Origin: Ancylomarina sp. 16SWW S1-10-2
GTDB lineage: Bacteria > Bacteroidota > Bacteroidia > Bacteroidales > Marinifilaceae
DNA: 64,000 nt
Assembly: GCF_009669305.1 (NCBI RefSeq)
Contig: NZ_SADB01000006.1
Span: forward strand, 264-64,263
Reading direction: 5' to 3'
Made by a program: the position numbers and the translations under genes. Every line of letters begins with the position of its first letter. Positions within the stretch are counted from its first letter, which is position 1. Under the pieces are notes generated by a model. The model ran no database searches. It was not told the DNA's origin and saw nothing but the letters and a program-made list of their open reading frames with translations. Below, one piece after another: positions 46,525 to 57,300 of the stretch.

Positions 46525-47085
46525 TTACTGATGAAAGTTTTCAATAATTAACTTAAATATAGGATTAAATAATTCAAAATTATTGCGAATTTCTCCTAAT
46601 ACTAATTCGTCAATTGGTAAATCTGAGTTTTGTTTTGAATCATAATAGTGGTTCAAAACAGGTACTTGATACTTCTTGACCTTCAAATTTAGTATAAAAT
46701 GAGGTATTTTCCGATACTCTGCACGTATTATAAATTGCTTTTCTTTTATGTATGAATTCTTAATTAGAAAACCGTATATATTAATGAAATGAATAGACGA
46801 ATGCCCTAGAAAACTTCTTAATTCAAACTTTTGAACCAAGGGTATTTCGTAAAAAAGAGATAATTCAGTGTTAACAGAAGGGAGATATTTAATAATTACT
46901 CTATTTTGATTCACATTCACATAATTAAATTCAAAAGACCATTCTAGATCATTATAAGATTTAAGCTCTTTTTTAATAGCATGCAGCAATTTAATACGAG
47001 GAAGAACTGTAAATTTAAAATTAGAGTCTGATAAAAACATTTCTTCAGCTTTATCAATATTGGCTTGGTTTAATTCTGCTTTCAT
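46525..47085 (-). CDS. Unknown protein co-encoded with the Cache kinase
   Basis: 186 residues, no signal peptide or membrane helix; rich in Asn, Lys, Ile and aromatics, mixed alpha/beta by eye. Not recognised. Segments such as NQNRVIIKYLPSVNTELSLFY and GEIRNNFELFNPIFKLIIENF show no known motif. It starts the two-gene unit with the Cache kinase and faces the propeller kinase gene divergently across 197 bases, so a signalling accessory role is possible but unproven. Confidence 0.65.
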   Translation of the reverse strand: MKAELNQANIDKAEEMFLSDSNFKFTVLPRIKLLHAIKKELKSYNDLEWSFEFNYVNVNQNRVIIKYLPSVNTELSLFYEIPLVQKFELRSFLGHSSIHFINIYGFLIKNSYIKEKQFIIRAEYRKIPHFILNLKVKKYQVPVLNHYYDSKQNSDLPIDELVLGEIRNNFELFNPIFKLIIENFHQ

Positions 47086-47282
47086 AATTATTCAATTTCT
47101 TAAGGACTTTCAAAATTAAACAATCTCGATCTAAACAACGCTTTTTATACACATCTATTTTTGCTTTAAATCAGGTTTCCTTACAAAGAAGAAGATCTTA
47201 AATCTTGAATAAACTTAGATCAATGAAAAACTTGGCAAACTTGACAATAAAATATTTGAAACATATTCACTATCATTGTAAA

Positions 47283-50200
47283 ATGAATCAAAAAATCCTC
47301 TTAAAATATACTATAACTCTATTACTAATACTGGTTTTTAACTGTCTTTCACAGGCATCAAACCAATATCAATCTTCTTATACATTAAAAAATGGTTTAC
47401 CTAGCAATAATGTACATCAAATTTTCTCCGATTCAAGAGATATTGTATGGATTACAACAGATGCAGGATTATTTGAATTTGATAATGGGAATATAATCAT
47501 CCGTAAAGAACTTGAAAGCCTTTATGGCGAGAAAATACTTTCGATATGCGAAGACAACAAGCATAATCTTTGGTTAGCAGTCTTAAATGTTGGTTTATGT
47601 CGATTTGATAGGAATGATATTCTAATTTACAATAACAAAGAACTAGGGTTAGAAGGTAGCATAAAATCTGTCTATTTCGATAAAATTCACAATCAACTTT
47701 TATTAGGTACAAACAAAGGCGTAAATAAAGTATCAATAGATAATAATAAAATAAGCCTAACACCTCTTAAAACGAATGGGACTATTGACATTACTAGTTT
47801 CATTAAAAATGACGATAAGTTATTAGCTATTTCAAGTACACCTAAAAAGACATTTGATTGCAACCTAAATTCAAATAAACTTAACCTACTAGAAAAGGAT
47901 AACTCTCCTATTATTGAATTTAATAAATTTAATACAGCACATCTTTTAAATAAGCACAGCCTCAGTAACAGAACTTATAAAATTAGATTTAAAAATCAAG
48001 AGGACTTAGATTGCGAAATAATTCAAGTTATATCGTATAACGATGAAACGTTTTACTTATTAAGATACTTTATAGCTGATACTGAATATCGAAAAATTAT
48101 TAAAGTATCAGGACAAGAGGTTAACGATTTTTCAATTTCTAATAATATTGATAAAGTATTTGTACAATCTATTTTTATTGACCCCAATGAAGGCAATATA
48201 TGGTTAGGCACACGAGATAAAGGTATTTTACATTTTAGAAATTCAATATTTCAATATTTTAATGCCTCATACTTTAATCTTGATAAACTAAACATAGCTG
48301 ACATAGAATCTGATTCTAATGGCTGTATTTACATAGCCACTAAAGATGAAATAATTTACTTCTTAAAAAACAAGATTAAAAAACGCATTTCAACCAAAGA
48401 ATTAGACGCTATAAAATATGGAAGTTCATCAACCAACAGTGAACATAAAATTCAGATTTTCGACATTCTAAATAATCAGAAGTCAGAATTATGGATAGCA
48501 ACCAATGTGGGTTTTTACACTCTAAATTTAAAAACCAATGCAATTAAATATATTGGTATCAGCCCTGCAACTAAATTTACTTTTACAAAAAACAATGAAA
48601 TTTGTTTATTTTGGAACAATGAATTCGGAGTCTATTCAGGCAATAATTTTCAGGAAAAGAAATTCAGCTATAAAATTTCTAAATCGGATAAAATTAGTGT
48701 TAGTAAAATGATATCTAAGGATTCAGTAATCTGGTTCGCGACAAAACAAATTGGGATTTTCAGATATAAAGATGGAAACATTGAACATTTCAATAACTTC
48801 AATTCGAACATTCACAACGTCATTAACGACCTACTGCTGATTCCTGATGGTAATATAATTGCAGGTGGTAACAACGGCTGCATTTACAAATTAAAATATA
48901 AAAACAAAAAACTTAATATTCTCGGCATAATCAACAATGATTTAGGATTAACTGGAACATCAATACACGGTTTTCAATACCTAAAGGACAAGACTCTTTG
49001 GTGTGGAACAAACGAAGGTATATATCGTTTCGATTACCGGTCATGGGGAAAACATTTTCCAATAAACTATCATTTTTGGAATGACAAAAAAGGTTATTTC
49101 GATCAAAATGGTAAAAATTCTATTGTCGATAAAGATCAAAACATATGGATATGTACTAATAAGCGATTATTGAAAATATCAAAATCAGAGGTTGATAAAC
49201 TTAAAAAAGATCAGTCTTCACTGAACCTCACAAAAGTCCAAGTGTATAATAAATATTGGCAACCTGACACTTCAAAGTTTAACACTTCCACAAGAAATAT
49301 TAATGGACCAATAAATTTGACCCACAAACAAAACTGTTTAATATTTTCGTTCAATTTTCAAAACAGTTTAAATCCTAAGAAAAGTCTTTTTAGATACAAA
49401 CTTAAAGAATTTGACAACGGCTGGACAAACTGGAGTTCAAATAATTATGCTATTTACTCAAATTTACCAAGTGGAGAGTATACCTTAAACATACAAGGGA
49501 AACATTTAAATAAAACAGACATTATACCTTTATCAATTAAGATTTCAATAAGCTATCCTTGGTGGAAAAAAAGTTGGTTTTATGCCATCATTTTTGCCTC
49601 TTTTGTCCTGTTTTTAATTACTTCAATACGCATTTACACCCGAAAAATACGTAAAGAAGAAGAAGCTAAAAATAAAACAAACACAAGTATTTTAGGACTT
49701 AAAATGAAAACGCTTAAAAACCAGCTTGATCCTCATTTTATTTTCAATGCTCTGAACTCAATTCAAGCTTATATTCTCGAACAGGAAACTGAAAATGCAC
49801 TTGACTATCTATCTGATTTTTCAACTGTACTTCGAATGAATATTAAAAATGCAGATAAAAACTTTATCAGTCTTGCAGATGAAATTGCTTACTTAAAACA
49901 CTATATTAAACTTGAACAAATGCGTTTTATGAATCAATTTAGGTTTGAGATTATTATCAGTAATAATATTAATCCATACAACTTCCTCATTCCTCCTATG
50001 ATGATACAACCCTTTATTGAAAATGCAATTAGGTTTGGCTTATCAGATTGCAAACAAGAAGGCTTAATTCAAATTAGTTTTGATTTAGATAGCAATCAGT
50101 ATATTAGTTGTTTAATAGAAGATAGTAGTATAAGTCGTTCGAATCCGAAAGAATATGATCCTACAAACCGTAAATTATCTTATAAAAAAGCCATGCAGAA

Positions 50201-50351
50201 TATTCAAGAAAGAATTAATCTTCTAGCCAAAATTAGTAATAACAATATACTTAAATATGACTATAAAATCTTCTATCAATATGACGAAAATCAAACCCCA
50301 GTTGGAACCAAAGTTAATATAGGACTGCCATTCTGTAAAACAAGCGATTAA
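47283..50351 (+). CDS. Two-component propeller sensor with LytS-type histidine kinase domain
   Basis: 1022 residues from the ATG at 47283, chosen because it leads into the signal peptide MNQKILLKYTITLLLILVFN; a TTG at 47205 and an ATG at 47223 lie upstream. The periplasmic part has about fourteen Reg_prop blades (LKNGLPSNNVHQIFSDSRDIVWITTDAGLFEF is the first), a Y_Y_Y domain near 690-755, a membrane helix (about 764-786) and a LytS/YehU kinase domain with His818 in QLDPHFIFNALNSIQ and QPFIENAIRFGL. It differs from classical hybrid systems, which carry HisKA, receiver and AraC domains. No LytTR response regulator gene is adjacent. Its stop overlaps the opposing aminotransferase gene's stop by 4 bases. 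Confidence 0.93.
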   Translation: MNQKILLKYTITLLLILVFNCLSQASNQYQSSYTLKNGLPSNNVHQIFSDSRDIVWITTDAGLFEFDNGNIIIRKELESLYGEKILSICEDNKHNLWLAVLNVGLCRFDRNDILIYNNKELGLEGSIKSVYFDKIHNQLLLGTNKGVNKVSIDNNKISLTPLKTNGTIDITSFIKNDDKLLAISSTPKKTFDCNLNSNKLNLLEKDNSPIIEFNKFNTAHLLNKHSLSNRTYKIRFKNQEDLDCEIIQVISYNDETFYLLRYFIADTEYRKIIKVSGQEVNDFSISNNIDKVFVQSIFIDPNEGNIWLGTRDKGILHFRNSIFQYFNASYFNLDKLNIADIESDSNGCIYIATKDEIIYFLKNKIKKRISTKELDAIKYGSSSTNSEHKIQIFDILNNQKSELWIATNVGFYTLNLKTNAIKYIGISPATKFTFTKNNEICLFWNNEFGVYSGNNFQEKKFSYKISKSDKISVSKMISKDSVIWFATKQIGIFRYKDGNIEHFNNFNSNIHNVINDLLLIPDGNIIAGGNNGCIYKLKYKNKKLNILGIINNDLGLTGTSIHGFQYLKDKTLWCGTNEGIYRFDYRSWGKHFPINYHFWNDKKGYFDQNGKNSIVDKDQNIWICTNKRLLKISKSEVDKLKKDQSSLNLTKVQVYNKYWQPDTSKFNTSTRNINGPINLTHKQNCLIFSFNFQNSLNPKKSLFRYKLKEFDNGWTNWSSNNYAIYSNLPSGEYTLNIQGKHLNKTDIIPLSIKISISYPWWKKSWFYAIIFASFVLFLITSIRIYTRKIRKEEEAKNKTNTSILGLKMKTLKNQLDPHFIFNALNSIQAYILEQETENALDYLSDFSTVLRMNIKNADKNFISLADEIAYLKHYIKLEQMRFMNQFRFEIIISNNINPYNFLIPPMMIQPFIENAIRFGLSDCKQEGLIQISFDLDSNQYISCLIEDSSISRSNPKEYDPTNRKLSYKKAMQNIQERINLLAKISNNNILKYDYKIFYQYDENQTPVGTKVNIGLPFCKTSD

Positions 50352-51166
50352 AACTCTGTTAAATAGTTTGCGAGCTCTTTTCTATAGGATTCTAAGAGTC
50401 GTTTTAATAAGTGGTGATTAACATTAAAAGATATCATATCGATACTTTTAATAGGTAATACTTGTGGTGAAGTACCAGTTATAAAAGCAGCATCGAATTT
50501 GGATAAGCTGTTGTAAGCAATTTCCTCTTTCAAAACAGGAATTCCAATTCGTTTACAAATTTCTATAATTTTTTTTCTCACAACACCATTGAGAACTTCA
50601 TCATCTGGCGCTGTTACTAATGTGTTTCCCTCAATAAAAAATAAATTAGAACGACTTCCTTCTCTAATATTATCATGGCCATCCATTAAAATAACCTCGT
50701 AAACATCAGGGTTTTCAAGAAGACTATTTGTATAACTGCGCAATTTATCATCATAAACTTTAGCATTAGGATTACTTCGTTCAGCTTTATATATGATCGT
50801 ATGAACACCTTCAGCATACTCTTCTTTTTTGGGGTATTTATGTTGAACGAAATAACAATAAAAATTACGGCTATTCTCCTGAATATTGAATACAATTTTG
50901 ATGTTTCCTTCAACAACACAGTTCGTGCTAATTACAAGCTTAATTTTTTCGACTAATTCAGAATAATCTAACCAAATAAACTGCTCTACTTTTTTAGCCG
51001 ATTTTTGCAATCGCATAAGATGATCTTCTAAAAATATAGGCTTTGATTCTACCACACGCATTACCTCATAAAGAGACAAGCCTTTTTTGAAAAAATCATC
51101 TTTGAACTCATTTGAATTCTTTACATCACTATTGTGTAAGTATTTATATTCGGAACATTCACTCAT
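50348..51166 (-). CDS. Class IV aminotransferase (BCAT / ADC lyase-type)
   Basis: 272 residues, PLP fold type IV. LYEVMRVVESKPIFLEDHLMRLQKSAKKV at the start, PLP lysine Lys141 in YDDKLRSYTNS, phosphate-binding EGSRSNLFFI (169-178) and GVVRKKIIEIC. This group includes branched-chain and D-amino acid aminotransferases and aminodeoxychorismate lyase; which one cannot be decided from motifs. Stands alone, convergent with the propeller kinase gene. Confidence 0.88.
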   Translation of the reverse strand: MSECSEYKYLHNSDVKNSNEFKDDFFKKGLSLYEVMRVVESKPIFLEDHLMRLQKSAKKVEQFIWLDYSELVEKIKLVISTNCVVEGNIKIVFNIQENSRNFYCYFVQHKYPKKEEYAEGVHTIIYKAERSNPNAKVYDDKLRSYTNSLLENPDVYEVILMDGHDNIREGSRSNLFFIEGNTLVTAPDDEVLNGVVRKKIIEICKRIGIPVLKEEIAYNSLSKFDAAFITGTSPQVLPIKSIDMISFNVNHHLLKRLLESYRKELANYLTEF

Positions 51167-51313
51167 CGTCTTAATTATTCATTTTCTAATACAAATTAAG
51201 CCTTTTTAGAATTAAATTCTTCTCTCAAAACACATTTATTTTAATAGTCAAATTGTTTATAGAATCAATTCAATTGTATCACATTCTGGTTTAATTGAAT
51301 CCTTTTAATGCAA

Positions 51314-51351
51314 AACACCCCTCTCAGTATGGATTAGCTAAGAGGGGTGTT
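51314..51351 (-). terminator. Terminator after the TlpA-like gene
   Basis: AACACCCCTCT (51314-51324) pairs perfectly with AGAGGGGTGTT (51341-51351), 16-base loop. On the minus strand it is followed by TTTTGC. It lies 75 bases after the stop of the gene at 51426. Confidence 0.8.
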
Positions 51352-51425
51352 ATTTGTTTAGAAAAAATGCTACAACAAGCTAGATAGTTTACATTTCTTA
51401 TCCGCTAAACACTAAACATAGAATT

Positions 51426-52814
51426 TTATTTCTCTAATGTTTTATTAATCAAAACTTCAAGATCACCTGAAGATGGTAGTGGTGCATATACATCAACTAT
51501 TTTGAAGTTTTTATCAATGACAAAAAATCTTGGAATTGCAGCAACCTTATAATTACTAAGCTGACTTCTATTGATCTGTAACTGATTACCAGCCAGGTCA
51601 TGTTTCTTAAAATAACTTTTCCATTTCTCCTCTGTATCAATGGATAGTGAGATCATTTCAACATCTTCATTAGCATGATATTTCTTTTCAAGAGCTTCAA
51701 AATACGGTTTTTCGTTCATGCAAGGTCCACACCAAGTAGCCCACAAATCCAAAACAATTACTTTTCCTTTATAATCGCTTAACTTAATAGTACTACCATC
51801 TAGTTTTGTGAATGTAAGATCAGACGCGGTATTTCCTTTTGTAATACTTTGGTATTCCTTTTGCAGATCTTTCAACACGGCCGAATAAGTTGGGTCTTTT
51901 ATTTTTTGTGCTTCTTTATTTAATTTTTCACCAACTTGATTTGAGTAACCATTATATTTTAATTCGTTTACCAAATTACTCGTTAGAAAATACTCTTGTA
52001 ATTTTTCACTAAGCATTGGTAAGTCAAGATCTTTTCTGTACTCATCTTTGTTTAATGAATATAACAGGCTTTGAAAAACCTCTAGTTGTAAATATTTAGT
52101 ATCATTAAAATTGTCTAAAAAAGGCTTCTTGTATGGAGTAAGATATTTATTAGCTTCTTCGATCTTAAGCTCCATTTCTTCCTGTGTCATTTTACCTTCT
52201 CTAAATTTAGGATAATACAAGTAAAATAAATTTTCTAAACTATTCACATAATCGAACTTGACACGTGCAGTTTCCAACTCTTTAAACGCTTCTGAAACCT
52301 GAGTTAAATTATTTAGCTTAGCCAATCGTGCGTCAGCAACTTTCTGAAAACCTACTGGAACATCTTGATAAGTTTTAAATTTTGACGAAAATTCTCTTTC
52401 CCCCCAAAATGAACCTCCTTTTGGATAAGGAGTTTTGGTTAAATAGTTATTTGCCTCGGCACCTTTACCTGTAAAGGATCCAAAAGAACGATCTCTTGTG
52501 TCAAGTTTGGCAACTAAACTATCGCCTGGAGATAGATATAAAAAGGTTCTACCTATGTTAAAATAAGTAGGCTTTTCTAAGTCAAACCTATAATCAAAAT
52601 TTGTTTTACCAGTCAGTTCAATTGCTTGTATCTCTTCCTGAAAAACCATAAGTTCAGAAGACACATTATTCATATACAATGTATCCTGATCGTAATTAAC
52701 GATAGATCCTTTTAAGATTACCGTTTTATTTTCCTTTTCGGGAGTTTCAGAACAGCTACTAAGTAGCATTACTATCCCCAATAGAGCAAAAATATTTTTC
52801 TTCATTTTTTTCAT
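51426..52814 (-). CDS. TlpA-type thioredoxin lipoprotein with N-terminal DUF
   Basis: 462 residues. Lipobox LLSSC (Cys21). Residues about 30-115 resemble the DUF4369-type beta domain common in Bacteroidota TlpA proteins, then a helical middle, and a C-terminal AhpC/TSA-thioredoxin domain with redox motif WCGPC (361-365) in VLDLWATWCGPCMNEKPYF. Probably a periplasmic thiol-disulfide reductase. It follows a SusD gene and is the only enzyme of the ECF-controlled module. Two ATGs are possible (52814 and 52805); a terminator hairpin ends only a few bases before the first. Confidence 0.9.
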   Translation of the reverse strand: MKKMKKNIFALLGIVMLLSSCSETPEKENKTVILKGSIVNYDQDTLYMNNVSSELMVFQEEIQAIELTGKTNFDYRFDLEKPTYFNIGRTFLYLSPGDSLVAKLDTRDRSFGSFTGKGAEANNYLTKTPYPKGGSFWGEREFSSKFKTYQDVPVGFQKVADARLAKLNNLTQVSEAFKELETARVKFDYVNSLENLFYLYYPKFREGKMTQEEMELKIEEANKYLTPYKKPFLDNFNDTKYLQLEVFQSLLYSLNKDEYRKDLDLPMLSEKLQEYFLTSNLVNELKYNGYSNQVGEKLNKEAQKIKDPTYSAVLKDLQKEYQSITKGNTASDLTFTKLDGSTIKLSDYKGKVIVLDLWATWCGPCMNEKPYFEALEKKYHANEDVEMISLSIDTEEKWKSYFKKHDLAGNQLQINRSQLSNYKVAAIPRFFVIDKNFKIVDVYAPLPSSGDLEVLINKTLEK

Positions 52815-52819
52815 TCTGT

Positions 52820-52846
52820 AAAAAAAACAGCCCCACTTCGGGGGCT
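52820..52846 (-). terminator. Terminator or attenuator between SusD and TlpA
   Basis: AGCCCC/GGGGCT stem with a short loop; on the minus strand it is followed by GTTTTTTTT, ending 6 bases before the TlpA ATG. It would cut most susCD transcripts and lower tlpA expression. Confidence 0.75.
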
Positions 52847-52883
52847 ATATTTATTAATCATTTATTAATCAAAATACAATCGA

Positions 52884-54332
52884 TTAGTATGTGTTTTGTA
52901 CCACTGATCCTCTTGTAAGTGAAATAACTTCTTTTGGAATTGGACGAGCGTATTTTCTAGAATTTGGCTCTAATGTATAAACCTTAGGAGTGCCAAAATC
53001 AATAGCCGTTTCACCAACCTCAAAATAATCTTTTGATAAAATAATTGGATCAACTAAACCTTCTGCATTCAAACGCTTTACATCGTACCATCTTAATGAA
53101 GTAAAAGGAAATTCTCTCCACCTTTCATTAGCAATAAGCTCAACAGCATCTTTTTCTGATGAAGGTACAGGTAAACTGGTATAATCTGCAGCTGCAAACC
53201 TATTCACTCTAACCAATTCTACATTTTGCATGCAAGTCGTAAAATCATTATTACGAGCTGCACATTCTGCAAGAATCAAATACATTTCAGCAACATCAGT
53301 TCCCGTCATTAGAGTACCATTTCTTGTATATAACATATTATTCTCTGTAAGCCCATAATATGTACTAAAGAGCGCATCAGAATAAAAATATTGCAATCTC
53401 AAATCAGTTGGTTCATAGGCTGCTAATAAATTAGCACTAGGAGTCATATAATAACCAGTTTCACCATCGTAATAAATTTTATACTGACTCTCCCAACTCG
53501 AATAAAATTCCTTAGAGTAGGCAAGAATACCTGATGTACTTGCAGTATAAGTACCATCATAAGTTCGGCTTAATTCAATATTCTCCACATTTATCATGGT
53601 AGAATGAAGAGATACTGCTTTTTCTGCATATTGTTTTGCTTTATCAAAATCATGCATATATAAGTAAATCCTTGCGGCTAATGCAGCTGCTGAAGCATCA
53701 CTCTCTCTCCAAGAATCTGTTCTTGGTTTATCAATCTTAAGTCCTTCGATAAGATCAGCTTCAATTTGTTCAAATGTTTCTCCAAGAGAAGCTCTAACTG
53801 TAGTTAGACCAAATTCAGTTTCATTCTTTAAAGGAATTCCCATTTCTTCAGCATTAGCACTTGATGGATACAAACAATGCTTTAGAGCTAAATTGAATTG
53901 TTTATATGCCTTTATTAAATGTACTTCTGCTATTAAATTTGCTTTTTCATCCGCATCGCCTTCTAAACTACCTATGCTATTAATAACGAAATTAGTAAAC
54001 CAAATGGCCTCATAAGCATTAGTCCAAGAACTATTATTAACACTTGACATATCATCTTTCCAAACACTTTCTTGTATATCTGGAAAATATAACCAACGAC
54101 CAACGAAATTATATACGCCTTGATAATAAGTTTGATCTCCACCAGTATTCGAGAAATTGATATCAGATATAAAACCTCCATAAGTTTGATCTAAGAGTAA
54201 ATTTATATCAGAGACGTATTCGATTTCTTGTTTATTTCTATCTGGTTTTTCATCTAAGTACTCATCACAAGACGTAAAAAGAAGAGTAGCAATAAATAAT
54301 ATATAAATTAATTTTTTCATAACAATCATCAT
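52884..54332 (-). CDS. SusD/RagB-family lipoprotein of the ECF-controlled module
   Basis: 482 residues; MKKLIYILFIATLLFTSC from the ATG at 54320 is the natural signal start with lipobox FTSC, although the frame opens at 54332. SusD_RagB marks: HLIKAYKQFNLALKHCLYP, AALAARIYLYMHDFDKAKQYAEKAVSL, LIANERWREFPFTSLRWYDVKRLN and a C-terminal ARPIPKEVISL. Pairs with the SusC gene immediately upstream (no gap). No glycosidase or lyase accompanies this pair, so the ligand could be a peptide or other non-glycan molecule. Confidence 0.93.
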   Translation of the reverse strand: MMIVMKKLIYILFIATLLFTSCDEYLDEKPDRNKQEIEYVSDINLLLDQTYGGFISDINFSNTGGDQTYYQGVYNFVGRWLYFPDIQESVWKDDMSSVNNSSWTNAYEAIWFTNFVINSIGSLEGDADEKANLIAEVHLIKAYKQFNLALKHCLYPSSANAEEMGIPLKNETEFGLTTVRASLGETFEQIEADLIEGLKIDKPRTDSWRESDASAAALAARIYLYMHDFDKAKQYAEKAVSLHSTMINVENIELSRTYDGTYTASTSGILAYSKEFYSSWESQYKIYYDGETGYYMTPSANLLAAYEPTDLRLQYFYSDALFSTYYGLTENNMLYTRNGTLMTGTDVAEMYLILAECAARNNDFTTCMQNVELVRVNRFAAADYTSLPVPSSEKDAVELIANERWREFPFTSLRWYDVKRLNAEGLVDPIILSKDYFEVGETAIDFGTPKVYTLEPNSRKYARPIPKEVISLTRGSVVQNTY

Positions 54333-57300
54333 TTAAAATTTAAGATTTAATCCTAAAGTGTACGTTCTCTCTGGCTTAAAGAAATTTCCATTTTTTGGAT
54401 AATCAGGATCGATACCCTCATCATTAGCCGTCCATAATAAACCTACATTACTAACATGAGCATAAAGCTTAAGTCCTGAACAACCAATTTTTGAAATAAC
54501 CGATTGTGGCATTTGATACGACAACATCACTTCTTTAAATCGAATGAAAGATGCATCTTCTATTCTAGACTGTAGCCAATAAGATGATTCTGAATAAGTT
54601 CCATAATTAGCAACTTGTGCTTCGGGAAGAGAATATTCACCTACTTTATCATTATTCCCAAGAAGCATTTCCTCCAAGTTTTCATGATAATTCTGGGTAT
54701 CTCCTCTAGTTCCATAACTAAAACCATCAGTTCTCATTTTGTGTCCAAACTTACCCGTTATAGTGGTTAACAGACTAAAACCTTTGTATGAGAATTCATT
54801 GGTTAAAGAAGCAACTGTAGGCGCAACACGAGTTCCTGCATTCCATAATAGATCTGGAGCATAAACACCAGTACTACTTATGTTCGAATTGGCATCGTAA
54901 ATCAATCCATTTTTTCCAAGTACAGTAGGAATACCAGCTTCATTTACACCATTCGATTTATAGTACCATAATGGAAATTTGGCATAACCTTCTACAAATT
55001 GTTTGTCACTCATCTGATAAAGCAAAATATTAATCTCATTAACCTGAGTTACCTTATTTTTATTATATGCGAAATTTAATATCGGTCTCCACTTTACATT
55101 ACCTATTTTTAAGTTTCCGTTAAGATTTAACTCAAATCCCTTGTTTTCCATAGCAGCACCATTAAAAAACTGACGATCCGTACCATCTGTTGATGGCAAT
55201 GATATTCTTGCCAACAAATCTTCACTTCGTTTATTGTATAACTCTAAACTACCAAACAGCTTATTCCCTAATACAGAGAAATCAATAGCAAGATTTAATT
55301 GTTTTACTTTTTCCCAGGACAGTGTTGGATTTCCCAATTCAACTAAAGATGCATTATCAACACCAGCACCTGAATAAGGGGTATTACCAGGATTAAATGA
55401 CATAACTGGTACTCTTGCAGATAGCTTTGGTGAATTACCATTCACACCATAAGTTGCTCTCAATATTAATCGATCCAACCACTCAGAATCTTTAATAAAA
55501 TCTTCTTTTGTCAACTGCCAACTACCTCCAACAGACCAGAAAGGAGAATATCTAAACTTAGGATCATCAACAATAAGATTTGATGCATCTGTTCTCACAC
55601 TACCACTCAAAGTATATTTATCCTTATAAGTATAGGCCATATTTGAGTACAAGGAGAAATTCTTCTGTGTTAGATAAGTCATTTCCCCACCTCTATCAAG
55701 ATTATAAGTAGAATAAGATGGACTAAAAGCTCCTGATAAACCACTGTATTTATCGGGTACACTATTCTGATAATTTCTTGCGTTGTATCCATACAACCAA
55801 TCATCCTTAGTTTCTTGCTTATTCCAACTAATCTCTGTTCCTGCAATAAAATTTAAACTATGATCACCATAGGTTTTATCGAAACTAAATTGATTTCTAA
55901 AAAGTAGAGAACTCGTCTGCGTATTTTTAATATAAGCAATTTCGCCTTTTGCAACCTGATACTTAGTAATGGTATAAGGATTACCTAAAACCAATTCATC
56001 ATAGTCGGTAATTGCATATCCATTTATTAACTTTCTGGTAAAATATGAATCTTCTCCATAAATATTTTTGGTAGCTATAGTTCCACGCTCATATTGCACA
56101 CTTGATTTTACATTTATCCCATCAGAAATCTTAACATTCAAACCTCCATTAATTCTATGATTTAAAGTTTTCGTTTTGAAACTTTGGGATCTCATATTCT
56201 GCAATGGATTATTAACAAAGTTATCATATGGAAAACCATCAACGTTTGTTAATAATTGATTCAGAACATTCGTATTATAAGTACTAGGAGATCCTTCCGT
56301 CTCATTCGAATTAACATGTGCATAATCACCATTTTCGTCCAATAGTGTTTCGTATGCAGACATTTGTTTAATACTAGATAGACCTACACCACCACTTTTC
56401 TCATTTTTAATCTGAGTCATAACAGCCAAATCGAAAGTTAACCACTCTTTTACTTTCATGATATTTCTGAAGTTGATCAAAACATTGTCATTATCATCTG
56501 CTTTCATCACTTCATTGCTCTTATTGTACATTACAGATAGTGAATACCTATTTCTCTCACCTTGTCCTCTTAAAGAGATATTATAGTTTTGAGATGAAGC
56601 TTTACGTAACATTAAATCCTTAACCTGCTTCTTATAAGATTCTTTCATTAAGCTTTGTAACTCGGGAGTATCCAAAGTAAAATTGGCCAATCCAGTACCA
56701 CCATTATTAATATATTCTGCCTGTTGCAATTCAAATTGATCGTGTCCCAAAGTCTTATTTAGACCTAAAGAGTATATTCCATTTGAAACTTGCCCATAGC
56801 CTTGGTTCCATAACATTTGCTCATACTTCAATTGAGATTCCGAATTTGCAATAGGATTGGCATAATCTAGATCGACATCTTCACTGAACTTAGTGTATGC
56901 CTCAACCTCAACCTGTATTCCCTCTTTACGAGTTCCTTTTTTAGTCGTGATTACAATAACCCCATTAGCTGCTTTTGCTCCCCAAATAGAGGCTGCTGCA
57001 GCATCTTTCAAAATGGTCATTTTTTCAACATCATTCCTATTTATGGTTTCAAAACCACCTTCAATAGCAAATCCATCAACTACAATTAGAGGATTAGGTG
57101 AATCTTGAGTTAAAGAGGATTCTCCACGAATGGCAATTCTTGTATTTCCATCCTCATCAACTCGTGTCTGAATACCAGCAACCAATGACTCTAAATTATC
57201 ACCGATTTCAGCATTCGGGCTGTTGCTAACATTTTCACTATTCAATGTTACAAAAGCACCTGTAGCTCTTTCCTTCGAAATAGTTTGGTAACCAGTCACG

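Noticed and set aside
50130-50150. tRNA-like GTTCGAATCC
   Set aside because: It lies inside the propeller kinase coding sequence and no cloverleaf surrounds it.
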